Positions 44,905 to 55,776 of a stretch of DNA of 64,000 nt are shown here, piece by piece (position 1 is the stretch's first letter; each line of letters begins with the position of its first letter). This DNA is from Calonectria ilicicola (taxonomy: Eukaryota > Ascomycota > Sordariomycetes > Hypocreales > Nectriaceae): positions 5,518,001-5,582,000 of the forward strand of contig CP085827.1 in the NCBI GenBank assembly GCA_020809705.1, in the 5' to 3' direction. Position numbers and translations under genes: made by a program. The notes under the pieces are model-generated. The model searched no databases. It saw only the letters and a list, made by a program, of their open reading frames with translations, and was not told where the DNA came from.

Positions 44905-46470
44905 ATGGCTCAAGCAAAGGAATATGAGGGTCTTGCCTCAAAGTGGCCTGTTGCCTTTGATCTCGCAGGTTCCAACTCACCCTGTCGACTCGAGGGAGAG
45001 GTTGCCGACCTCATAGTTCTGGGAGAGATCCCTGATGGCATTGACGGTACATTCTATCGAGTCATGACAGATCCCTTTGTCCCACCCAACCCTAAAAACG
45101 TGCCGCTCGATGGAGACGGCAACGTTTCGGCGTTTCGGATCCACAACGGCCGTGTCGATATGAAGTTAAAGTATATCGAGACCGAGCGCTACAAGCTTGA
45201 ACGCAAGGCCAACAAGGCTCTTTTTGGCCTCTACCGCAACCCCTATTCCCACCACCCCTGCGTTAGGGCCGCCGTCGACTCCACTGCCAACACCAACCTG
45301 GTCTACTGGGCAAACCACATGCTTGCTCTCAAAGAAGGTGGTCTTCCCTATGCCATTGACCCTGATACGCTTGAGACGCTCTCATATGACCCATTTGGAA
45401 ATGTCAAGGCCAAGACATTCACTGCTCATCCCAAGGTTGACCCCTTCACAAACGAACTCGTAGTCTACGGCTACGAAGCCAAGGGTCTGGCGACAGAGGA
45501 CATTGTCATCTACGCCCTGGATAAGGACGGAAACAAGCACGATGAGCAGTGGGTCAAATCGCCTTGGTGCGCGCCCATCCACGATTGCATCATCACGCCC
45601 AACTGGGTTGTGCTCGTGCTTTGGTGCTTTGATACTAGCATCGAACGAATGAAGGCCGGAGGCCAGCACTGGGCCTGGAATTACGATCGCGCCGCCACCT
45701 TTATCGTGGCGCCTAGACGCAAGACTACCCCGCTTCCTGCAGGGTGGAAGGAGGGAGAATATAGACACTACCACTGGGAGAACTGCATGCTGATCCACAC
45801 CGGTGGCGCTTGGGAGGAACCAGATGGCCGCCTGTTCTTTGAGAGCTCCCGCGTGCACGACAATGCATTCCCCTTCTTCCCATCAGAGGATGGCAGAGCT
45901 CCCGCTCCTGATGCAAAGGCTGACTATGTCCGCTGGGAGATTGATTTGAGCCAGCCCAGCGGAACCAAGGTGGTCGACCCCACCATGGTTCTCGACTGTC
46001 CATCCGAATTCCCTCGTGTCGATGAGCGATTCCTGACCCAGAAGCATGACCATGTGTTCCTCAACGTCTTCATCCCTGAACAGAGCAACGGAGCCAAGAA
46101 CATTTTCCAGGGACTAAACGGATTGGCCATGCACAGCAACAAGACTGGCGAGACGCGATGGTTCTATGCTGGAGACAACTCCCTTGTCCAGGAGCCAATC
46201 TTCATTCCCCGCACTGCCGACGCTCCCGAAGGCGATGGTTGGGTTATTGCCATGGTTGAGAGGCGTGTTGAGAACCGCAATGACTTGGTGGTGCTTGATA
46301 CCAAGAATTTTGAGAAGCCTATCGCTATCGCTCAGCTACCTATGCATGTCAAGGCCCAGGTTCATGGAAACTGGATTGAAGCATCAAGATTCCCAGAACG
46401 AAAAAGCCTTGTTCGAGAGATGCCGGATGTGAAGATTAGCGGGGGAGGATCATTGGAGCCAATTGTTTAA
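44905..46470 (+). CDS. carotenoid-oxygenase-family dioxygenase, stilbene-cleaving type
   Basis: 521-aa single-exon enzyme of the carotenoid cleavage oxygenase superfamily, which uses Fe(II) and O2 to split a C=C double bond into two aldehydes. The four iron-binding His are visible at 175 (TAHPK), 226 (IHDCI), 290 (YHWEN) and 487 (VHGNW). PYSHHPCV, FFESSRVHDNAFPFFP and FLTQKHDH fit the fungal branch typified by Neurospora CAO-1, which cleaves resveratrol-like stilbenes, rather than the torulene-cleaving branch. No signal peptide or membrane anchor: cytosolic. Start ATG follows CTCCAACC. A dedicated regulator gene is divergent next to it. Length and all motifs are complete. Confidence 0.93.
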   Translation: MAQAKEYEGLASKWPVAFDLAGSNSPCRLEGEVADLIVLGEIPDGIDGTFYRVMTDPFVPPNPKNVPLDGDGNVSAFRIHNGRVDMKLKYIETERYKLERKANKALFGLYRNPYSHHPCVRAAVDSTANTNLVYWANHMLALKEGGLPYAIDPDTLETLSYDPFGNVKAKTFTAHPKVDPFTNELVVYGYEAKGLATEDIVIYALDKDGNKHDEQWVKSPWCAPIHDCIITPNWVVLVLWCFDTSIERMKAGGQHWAWNYDRAATFIVAPRRKTTPLPAGWKEGEYRHYHWENCMLIHTGGAWEEPDGRLFFESSRVHDNAFPFFPSEDGRAPAPDAKADYVRWEIDLSQPSGTKVVDPTMVLDCPSEFPRVDERFLTQKHDHVFLNVFIPEQSNGAKNIFQGLNGLAMHSNKTGETRWFYAGDNSLVQEPIFIPRTADAPEGDGWVIAMVERRVENRNDLVVLDTKNFEKPIAIAQLPMHVKAQVHGNWIEASRFPERKSLVREMPDVKISGGGSLEPIV

Positions 46471-46953
46471 GGAACGAATTATGAATGAAGATTAAGATGT
46501 AGCATACTGTATAGTTTACCGGGTGTGTTACACTCCCACCCCACTCACATATTATGAATGAATGTTCTTATCTGCAATTCCTGCAAAAATGACCAATTAC
46601 CTACCCAGTGATCCATGCGCGGGGTGATGATAGAGTTTGACGGCCAAGACTCCTTAATATTTAGGTCTAGATTGATAACCCTAAAAAGTACAAACAATCA
46701 CTAGCGCCTGAGTAAAGAAAAGGGTGGAGCGTCTAAGTCGGTTAGAGAGGTTGAAACAGGTTGAAACGCTTATACCCAGGTCCAAGGTTTGGCGATAGCT
46801 ACGTTACATCTCATCTATATGCTTATCGGCAGAATTTCACAATATCATAATTCCAAGTTTAATGTAAAAATCGGTTCAATTTAACAGACTATGTTATGCT
46901 TTTCCTGAATAGTCCAACCAAGAGTCATCAATCATCAAAAACCGTCCAGCAGT

Positions 46954-47342
46954 TTAGTAAAGGCCAACAGTCAGGTCACCCTTGACACGAGCAGTCAAGT
47001 GAACCTCGGCCTCAAGGTCGAGCTTAATACCAACGAGGAGGGTGGCAGCCTTGGCGTTGCCCTCGTCGTCGGTGGCACCCCTCAGGAGCTGACCTGTTCA
47101 AATCATTAGTATCCAAAGGGCTGTCTGTATTGGACAATGGTGAGTGCTTACCAGCAGGCTGAGCAAGGGCGGTAGAGGTGGGGAGAGGGACAACGAATTG
47201 CTGCTGGGTGGTGCTATTGCAATGTTAGAATCAATTTAATAGATGGTAAATAGGTAGAAACTGAAGCTGAGACTCGTTTGAGCCGTCTGCTTCAATCCCA
47301 GCCCATCGATTTGCGGGGGAATAAAACTCACGTGGCGTCCAT
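46954..47342 (-). CDS. 70-aa three-exon microprotein
   Basis: Exons 47332-47342 (only 11 nt), 47152-47213 and 46954-47093, introns 118 and 58 nt, total 213 nt. The protein starts MDATTTQQQ, has a Pro/Thr-rich middle and ends with an alternating hydrophobic stretch (ATLLVGIKLDLEAEVHL) and TARVKGDLTVGLY before TAA. Consistent splice sites (GTGAGT, GTAAGC) and an intact frame support it as real. I know of no function. Small beta-forming conserved proteins of this form occur in filamentous fungi, sometimes strongly expressed. Confidence 0.7.
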
Positions 47343-50256
47343 TTTGAAGGTTGTAAAGGTTAAGGTTTAAAAGCCTTGAAGTAGTTGGAAGTTGGTTGGA
47401 AGTGAAGAAGAATGAAGAGAAGATGTGATGATTGATGATGAAAAAAGATTGGATTCCAACGGAGAGGCTGGACCTTTTTGTAGGCGGTTTCCAGCAGGTT
47501 CAATCAATGTTGGATGCCTTGGTGTCGTAGAAGCACGATATCGCTCCCGGGTCGTTCCGTTCAGCTTCCATGCATACCATCTCCCTCATCGCCGCAAAAT
47601 GGCGTTGGCAGGCTGGAGTGATGAGGTGTCTGATTTGGACCCACGGTGCACGAGGAGAATTGCAGGGATCTAATCTATGCAAGAAACACAACCTTGCTTT
47701 TTCGCGTGGGCTTGTTGGATGAGTTTGGTGGCGGGTAAAGCCGTAGCTGAATCGGATATGCAATGCCACGCATCAGCAGAGATTTGTTGCGTGGAGTGCT
47801 AGTGTTTGGCTTCTGCGATAATCGCGCCAGAACGACACGTCGACACGGGTCTCGGACGGGCGATAATGGAGCAAACTCCGCCCAGAGGCCCAGCACTGGC
47901 CTAATCAGCCCACTAATTGTCCCGTGTTGGCGAAGCGATGCCCTGCTTGCCGCCGACAAAAATCGCGCCAGCTCAGTCGCGGCCTGAGAGCTCGGGGCTC
48001 GTCGAGCGCGCGGGCCCGGCAACTGAGTGGCCAGCGTGTGGTTTCGGGTGTTCAAGTCGGTGTCTGGTGATGCGGCAACGCGACCCATCCAAGAGGCTGA
48101 ACGAATCGGGCGGCACAGTTTAGCATCCTGGCCCCTGGAAGCATCTCAGTGGCCAATTGCGAGTGACGATGCACAAAACAATCGCGGAAGAGGGTCCCGG
48201 AGACGAGGCGGCTCCGGAAATCCACCTTGGCCAATGATCGGACGCGAAAACTTTGCCATGTTCAACTTTATTCTTCGCAAGCATCCGCAGTGGCCGATGC
48301 CCTGGTCAAAATGACGTTTGAAGCCATGGAAATAACTTCCTCGAGACGATTTCCTCCTAGAACCAACCTCTGTCATTTTTTTCTGAGTGAATTAGACCCG
48401 ATTAAGGGAGTATTGGATTGGAAATGTGTCACCAAATCTGTCATGTCAGAGCAAATGTTTAGCAGGACAATCGTTCGCGACCACGATAAAAATTGCTGTC
48501 TGAAGATGGAAGACTACTGATACATTTAGTAAAATACCGTATAATTTTGCTCATCTGATCCCTACAGTCGATTATTCTAGGCCAAGGCGGCTTACCTTAC
48601 CCACTCTGCATCTTTATTTTGTTGACCATAGGGTAGCTCTGCATCCAAGTGGAGTGAATAAAATAGTTCAATATTAGTGAATCAATACCAATATACGCTG
48701 GTGGAAAGCCCCACAGAATGACGTACTAAGTACAAGGATATTAAAACTTGAACAAGTTTTAAATCATCATTTGCGTGATAGAACGTCCACCTGCTAAGAG
48801 GCGTCACGGGTTTGTACTCTCAGAAAGTTTACTTTGCGGGTTTTAACGTAGCGGAGTGGCCTGATGCAAGTTAGAAAGCGATGAAGGCACAAAATGGTTA
48901 TTTAATCGTGTTCTTAATTGATTGAGGAGCCGACAAGCCAAAGCTGTGGTCTCATAGTGGTAGCCCAAACTTGATCAAAATGGCTGATTTAGCATGCCCA
49001 TTGATCCAATTATGAATTTTATGCACGATAGATTAATAAATAGTGTTGATAGACTGCTACCGAAGTTGCATGTAATTGGAGGCAACACAGCAGTGGAAGC
49101 TAGGGTTGAACCGGTGAAGGCCATTCATTCATGAAGAATGATTATTTGAGTCATTGTGAAATTATGCTTTGTCTTCACGTGCAAACTATTCCCGTTGGAA
49201 ATTGTCCACGTGCTTTGATGTCATTTAGTTCAACGATGACACTAATCCTGTTCTGTAAAACAAGAGACCATTAAAGTGGATTGAGAAAGAAGTCAAATTT
49301 AATTGCCGTGATGGCTCATTGGTACTTGGGGACACAGCTCGGCAGTACGCGTGGGTTCTTAGACAAGCTTGTCGCCAAGAATTATCAGTACTCATTCAGT
49401 CATCTAATATGCCGGGTGTGGGTCTCTGTTCACTGGCATTGTTTTACTATCGATGTTGGGACGAAATAGTCTTGCAGACATGTCTCATCTATCTGCAACA
49501 GCACCAACAATATTAAATGCCCGATTTGAAATGAGGCCGTATTTATGCTAATGACCTTTTGCAAAAGCTTATGGCTGGAATTTATTATCTTAACTTTGAT
49601 CAATGTTAGGAATTACATTCGTTTGCATCTTACAGTAAGAACCAGTGAAATCGATGCGGTCCGAATTCCGTTCCTGATGCCCTGGATAATATCGGGGCTA
49701 GCTTTGATGATCGGCAGTCTTGTGGCTGCCGACAATGAGACGCATTCCAAGCCTGTGCGACCCCTGACCCTGACAAAAGACCTAACCGATCTGCCCGACT
49801 AATAGAACGACAAATTGTTCGTATGATTCCAGGTACAACTTTGGAAAATCCAATGATTCTTCCCATTGCGTGCACTAATCTGAAGTTTTGTATCAATAAG
49901 ACCAGGAGATTTAGTGCCCGCGATCGAGATGATGAGATGACCAACCGAGAAGCCAAATGTCAAAATTTCGTAGTTAAAGTATCCATAAAATTAAAGTACG
50001 CGGCCTGGCGCCCCATAACATAACCTTGATGAATTGAATCATGAGAGTGCGAGTCTTGACGGTAGAATGACGTCATAATTATATGGCAGGGCGCGGTTGA
50101 TGCTGGCCTAAGCATCAGCTGTTAACCACTAAATGGCATGATGCATGCTATCGTAAAAATATATAACCTTAGTATGCCTGCAGCTGATGATGCTAATGAG
50201 ATCAAGCCTTGAAGATATTCCAATTAACAAAAAAAGTTCCAATCACCAAAATCACC
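47343..50256. other. 2.9-kb intergenic region
   Basis: GC-rich near 47.7-48.3 kb and AT-rich beyond 48.5 kb. Several overlapping open frames in the GC-rich part have no protein-like features. No gene supported. Confidence 0.55.
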
Positions 50257-50711
50257 ATGAAGCTTTCCATTACACTTAAGAGCACTGTTTTTGTATCGGC
50301 TGCGATGGCAAACCCTACCCAATAGGTGGATATAGGATTTAATCAATTGAGTCTGCCTACTCCTCTGAGTTGGGTGGCAGGTGGCTCGTTGTATCCATTA
50401 CGGGTCCTCAAATCTCTCAGGGCAAACCTGACTGATTATGTTGATTCACTTTTATGGGCAAACAATCTTCGTGAGCAATGCAACAAGTTGCCAGGCTGCA
50501 CATCGATAATTGTATATTCTGGTACGTGCTGAAACTTTCGTTGTGCACCCTGCTTGTTGCTGATGCATATTTAGCAAACAATACGTATGAGACTTCTAGT
50601 CTCAGTGATCGGCTTTGGTTTGGCTATCTTTTCTGGGGAGGTCCAACGACATTGAATGACTTTATTAGATTTCCAGGGGTTGTACAAGATTCAATTGTGT
50701 ACACGATTTAG
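50257..50711 (+). pseudogene. small secreted protein gene with TAG just after the signal peptide
   Basis: ATG at 50257 opens MKLSITLKSTVFVSAAMANP, a signal peptide, then Thr-Gln and TAG at 50323-50325. The same frame continues without further stops to an intron (50522-50574, GTACGT...TTTAG) and a second exon to a TAG at 50709. The mature part has REQCNKLPGCTSIIVYS (two Cys) and SDRLWFGYLFWGGPTTLND, similar in plan to effector-like apple/PAN-type small proteins, though not a confident match. Total about 133 codons. Everything but the single stop looks functional. Confidence 0.6.
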
Positions 50712-51834
50712 GGACGTATTTCAATGCGCAAAAGTTCCACCCCTTGTCCTACACATACTTGAGAAGTTGAGATATTAGTGAATGCAGTTGTGCGACAGTG
50801 ACCAGGTTCGTGTCTTTGGAAAGTCGGATCCTGAGTGGCGCCCAGGGGCTTAGATCAAGATGAAACCAGATACTGTTACTCAATTAAGATTGGTTTAAAT
50901 TAAAATTCCCATTTTGAGTGAGTTGGAATGTCGTATTTTACAGTTCCTAGGCGTTCCGAGATACTGTTGCATATTCCGATATCTTTGCGGTTTTCCGTTC
51001 CGCAGCTCTTGGCCTCTTGCGCCCACTGCTCTCAGCGTAAGCATACGAGAAAAGATGGCGATAATTATGGCTAGCCGGTAAAGGACCGATACCCAAAATA
51101 ACCATCTAAGTTGGAAAATCGCGTGACATTAATATAATGGTTAGATGGACCAGAAATAAACACCATTTGTGGTTATAATCAGTGTCCCGATCTATCCCCG
51201 ATGCGCCAGAAAATAAAAACCTTACCAAACCAGCCACTTTTTAGCGTTATGGGTCTAGATTGGACCAGCTCGTACAGAATGTGAGAGCTCATTACAATTA
51301 TTGTGAGACACCCACTATCATGGCGGTGTGAAATTTGAGTCAAAAATAAACTATAAATATGTTTTAAATCAAGAGAGACATTGTAGTCATTTCGGACTAT
51401 GAGTCAGTATATGGCAATTTGTGATGGTCCATGCAGATGTCTCACCCAATTCTTAGCAAATGTGGTCATGACAGATGGCTCTTTTGGTCGCACTCGCTTG
51501 CGTATGTTACACAGACAAAAGCAAGCAAGCGAGATACCCATGGAATCCAGCATGATAAGTAGAAGGCCGGTTATTTTTGCATAAACATTGGTTGGATAGT
51601 GGCGTTCGGAAAGTGGCCCGAGCTACGGAATCATATGCCGGAGCAGTTCAATCTGACCCAACACGGCTCGTAGGCCAGACATTAGTATGGATCCGGTTGG
51701 GATCGGACACGTTCCGCCAAATATGGAAGTGAGAAACGGCCACTTGTTGATTAAGTGCTGGTTTCCTTGAACTCTGCGAAGCTGGGTCTGCATCATCGTC
51801 TAACAGAACATTGCGCGACCGTGCAACCAAAATC
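50712..51834. other. intergenic, no gene supported
   Basis: AT-rich spacer with the promoter of the aldehyde dehydrogenase gene at its right end. Nothing else seen. Confidence 0.5.
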
Positions 51835-53443
51835 ATGAATCGCGTAACTATCTGCCGGAGTCAATCCAAGTGGGCCCTTGCATGGCAGAGAGGGGGCTGC
51901 AGAGGCATTGCAACGCATAAACAAATTCCTCTCATCATCAACGGCAAGGATATTCAGACCCCAGCCTCCTTCCCCGTCACCAGCCCTCTCACTGGAAAGG
52001 AGGTGTGGTCTCTGTCATGTGCCACAGAATCTCATGTCAAGGATGCCGTCGAGACCGCACAGGCTGCATTCCCAGCCTGGTCCAAGACGAAGGCATCTCA
52101 TCGCCGGGACCTATTCCTCACCGCTGCTGATGTGATGCATAAGCGCCGAGACGAGTTGGGAAGTTATATGCACCATGAAATCGGCGCCAACAAGGACTAT
52201 CAGGACTTTATCTTGGGTCTTTCAATCGATGGGCTGAGAGATACAGCTGGGAGGATTGCGGGCGCCGTTCAGGGCTTTGTGCCCCAGTCAAACCATGAAG
52301 GCATGAAAGCCATTGTGCACAAGAGACCATACGGCGTAAATCTGGGAATTGCTCCATGGTAAGTGATCATACATGAACCGAGAACATCACAAACTGATTG
52401 CAACCAGGAACGCACCGTACCATCTCGGGCTTCGAGCCATCACATTTGCTCTCGCAGCAGGAAACACGGCTATTCTAAAAGGAGCAGAGTTTTCGCCGTA
52501 TTGCCACTGGGCTATTGCTGATGTATTTAGAGAGGCTGGACTACCAGATGGGTGTCTCAATCTCATTCTTCATTCACCTAAAGATGCACCATCGGTCATT
52601 GATACGTTGGTTGCCCACCCGCACGTCAAGAAGATCAACTTTACAGGTAGCACACGCGTAGGGAGCATTATTGCCGCCAAGGCGGGGCAGCACCTGAAGC
52701 CGGTTCTGATGGAACTCGGGGGAAAAGCTAGTGCAATTGTATTGGCAGACGCTGACCTCGAGGAGACGGCAGTCCATTGCATTAGAGGATCGTTTGCAAA
52801 CGCATGTTGCTCTACTAGCCCTGAATGATCGAAAACTAACATCATGTTGCAGGCCGGCCAGATTTGCATGTCAACGGAGCGTCTTCTAGTGGACGAGTCG
52901 GTTGCCGCCGACTTCCAAGAGATTCTCACACAAAAGATGCGACAGATCTTTGGCTCCGAGAGCGACATGCCCGCAGTTGTCACAGCAACATCAGCGAGAC
53001 GCAATCGCGAACTAGTAGCTGATGCTGTTTCCAAGGGGGCAGAGCTTCTGCCAATTTTTGACTATTCTAAGCAAAGCGATGTGGAAACGGTCATGAAGCC
53101 TATGGTCATCAAGAATGTCGACAAGTCAATGAGTTTGTATGCAAGCGAATCATTTGGTCCCAGTGTCTCATTCTTTACATTCAAGACAGAGGCAGAAGCC
53201 ATTGAGCTTGCTAATGACACCGAGTATGGACTCAGTGCCGCCGTATTTACCAGGGACCTTGCAGCAGGGTTCCGCATTGCTGATGCACTGGATTCTGGGG
53301 CTGTGCACATTAACTCAATGACGGTTCACGATGAGCAGCCGCTGCCACATGGTGGAGTCAAGCAGAGTGGGTTTGGGCGATTTAATGGATACCAAGGCAT
53401 GGATGAGTTTTTGTATCACAAGTCTGTCACTTGGATGGAGTGA
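51835..53443 (+). CDS. aldehyde dehydrogenase (aromatic/salicylaldehyde type), mitochondrial-type leader
   Basis: Exons 51835-52358, 52408-52801 and 52853-53443 give 502 aa. Intron 1 is GT-AG; intron 2 (51 nt) starts GCATGT, so it is a GC-AG intron with a good CTAAC branch site. NAD-dependent oxidation of an aldehyde to its acid. Seen: IAPWNAPYHLG, FTGSTRVGS (cofactor binding), ELGGKA (general base Glu) and the nucleophile in GQICMSTERL. SFGPSVSFF and SGFGRFNG are the C-terminal signatures. The set resembles vanillin/salicylaldehyde dehydrogenases. The first ~35 residues are basic with Ser, Arg and Trp (MNRVTICRSQSKWALAWQRG), a probable mitochondrial targeting peptide. Confidence 0.92.
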
Positions 53444-54154
53444 AACATCTTCGATAGTTGCGGGTTAGTAATCTAGTATTAGCTCTATAGCATACATACA
53501 TAGTCTCCAGATGTGATGAAACATGGAACCTGATATGCAAAGCCTACTCCACTAATTTCGACCCATTTGAGCTGTCTAACAGAATGAATTATTTTTAGTC
53601 CTGCATATTAAAGCGATTTTTTGGCCCATATTCTGTATTGCAATTGAAAATTACCAAGACCCATGTGGAAAAAAACATGATTCGATAAGTGCCCACTGTA
53701 GACTATGGTGGTGATTGAGGCAGCACTCCCCCTATCGAGGAATTTCCGACCAAAGGCCTCCCAAAAAGTGACCTTCATTTCGTACTGCACATTAGGGTAT
53801 CATTGAACCCCTGTTCCGACCACAAACGCCCCTTAGCTAACGGAACGGAACATCCGATGATGGCGGAATATGGGGCTTCCCCAACTCACTAACAGGGGTC
53901 AGCCGAATTTGGAGAAGCACAACCCCAGGTCTGGACTCTACCGAATCCGTCGGAGGTGGCTATTCTATTCCGCGGCAGTTGAGAGTTGCTAGAATGGATT
54001 GATTAGTATGCAATATTGTGCTTGTAAACCTAGTCTATGGGTATTTCTCGAGGTTTAAAGGTGAGGTGGCCTCGCTCTGAGTAGAGTTGTATGCAAAGTA
54101 TCAGACTCGCTGTGCTTTTATTGAATCAGGAAAACTTTTTTTGTTAAAAGAAAA
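53444..54154. other. intergenic spacer
   Basis: 3' flank of the aldehyde dehydrogenase and promoter of the FAD oxidase. Repeats of ACGGAACGGAAC near 53838 are the only notable phrase. Confidence 0.5.
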
Positions 54155-55737
54155 ATGTCTACCACTCAAGGTCCTCGTTATCTCACTCATCCGGGATATA
54201 ATGCCAAAATCCTGCGTCGTGGGACTCCCGAGTACGAAAGATGTCGCCGAAATAACCCAACCGCGGACACCCCAACCAGATATCCCCAGGAAATTCATGT
54301 CGCTGAGACCCCAGACGATGTTTCGGTAGCACTAAAGCGTGCCACTGAGCTTGGAGTGCACGTTGGTGTTCGCTCTTCAGGCCACATTTACAACTTGCCC
54401 AATTTGATTGATGGGGGCATTCTCATTGACACTGTCAAACTAAATCGTCAAATTGACTACGATCCCATCACAAAAGAAATCTCCTTTGGTCCCTCTTGCC
54501 GTGTGGAGGAGCTCGCTGCCCGACTCAAGGAGATTAACCGCTTTTTCCCTCACGGCCACGCTCCCACTGTTGGCTCTGGAGGCTTTCTCCTAGCTGGTGG
54601 TCAAGGCTGGTTTGTCCGAGGATGGGGCGCCACCAACCAAACCTGGATCAACAAGATTGAGATTGTCGTTCCGGATGGTCAAACCGTTATTGCAAGCCCT
54701 ACTGAGAACCGCGACCTCTTCTGGGCCGCACGCGGTAGTGGCCTCGGATTCTTTGGTGTCGTGACTCGCTTCTGGGGTCGCACCATAAAGACCTCGCTCA
54801 TGTGGGAGCGCATCTTCAAGTTTGAGATTAACAACGACAACTACATGTCACTCATGAGCTGGGCAATTGAGCGAGGCCGTGACACGCCCAAGTATGGTAC
54901 CGACTTGAACCTCACCATCGACTACCCCGAAAAGTACGACCCATCGTTCACCACTGACGCGGTTCCACCCAGTGGTAAGCTGCACATGACTCTCAATTTG
55001 CTGTGCTATTGCGATACCATTAGGGAGGCAAGAACCCTCCTAAGCGCATACGACAAGATCACGCCTGAAGTCCAGGACGCCCTGTTAAAAATGGAGCCCG
55101 TGCAGCGACGAACTTTTGAGGAAGTCTTTGCTCGAAAGCGCGGATTCCTCGGCAATGCTGGCAACGATAGATGGCAGATTAACAGCATCATGAATGACCC
55201 TGACGTCCCTCTTGAACGTGTGAGTAAAAGCTTTTGACTGACTTTCCCGCAAAAGATACTGATATCCTTCACATTAGCTCCTTGAAGCAATCAAGCCAGC
55301 GATGCTGGAACTGCCAACCAGGACATCGTCCGTCTTCATGTGCCACTGCGACATCACCCCCGATGAGGAGGATGCCGCTCTGAGCTTGCCCCAGGACTTG
55401 TATATTTCTACCATTACCGGATGGACGGATCCCAAGCTGGAGCCTGGCATCCGTCAGCCAATGAGAGATCGATACAGACGGGCCTTCCCCATTGCCGTTG
55501 GCATGTACATTACTGAGATTGACGTCAACAACGATGATGCCAATGCAAGTGTCCCCGAAAGCCTGAAATGCCTGTTTACTAACCCTTCAATAGACCAAGG
55601 TAATGAGCGACACTGCCCTCGCTAAATTCCTCAAAATTCGAGAGAAATGGGATCCCAACGAGCTCTTCCCCAACTACAAGACATTTGTCAAGACCCACGA
55701 GAAAATTAACAGGTTGCAAAACAAGGCTCAGCTGTAG
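54155..55737 (+). CDS. FAD-linked oxidase, berberine-bridge-enzyme-like
   Basis: Exons 54155-55219, 55278-55544 and 55594-55737 give 491 aa. Intron 1 is GT-AG, intron 2 (49 nt) is GC-AG (GCAAGT, branch CTAAC). The FAD-binding half holds VRSSGHIYN (His that links to FAD), GVVTRFWG and RDLFWAARGSGLGFFG. The C-terminal WDPNELFPNYKTF is the family's BBE tail. The second covalent attachment site, normally G-x-C-P-T-V-G, reads GHAPTVG, so the Cys is Ala and flavin can be attached only through His. No signal peptide, unlike many secreted members. Such enzymes oxidise alkaloids, sugars or phenolics; substrate unknown. Confidence 0.92.
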
Positions 55738-55776
55738 TTATTTATCTAGAAGAGCGTTTCTTAGAAGTTACATGCC

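Noticed and set aside
47500..48314. Several overlapping frames on both strands in a GC-rich stretch
   Set aside because: Protein composition is dominated by Arg/Pro/Ser in every frame, with no motif and no conserved-looking start; GC-rich DNA gives such frames by chance.
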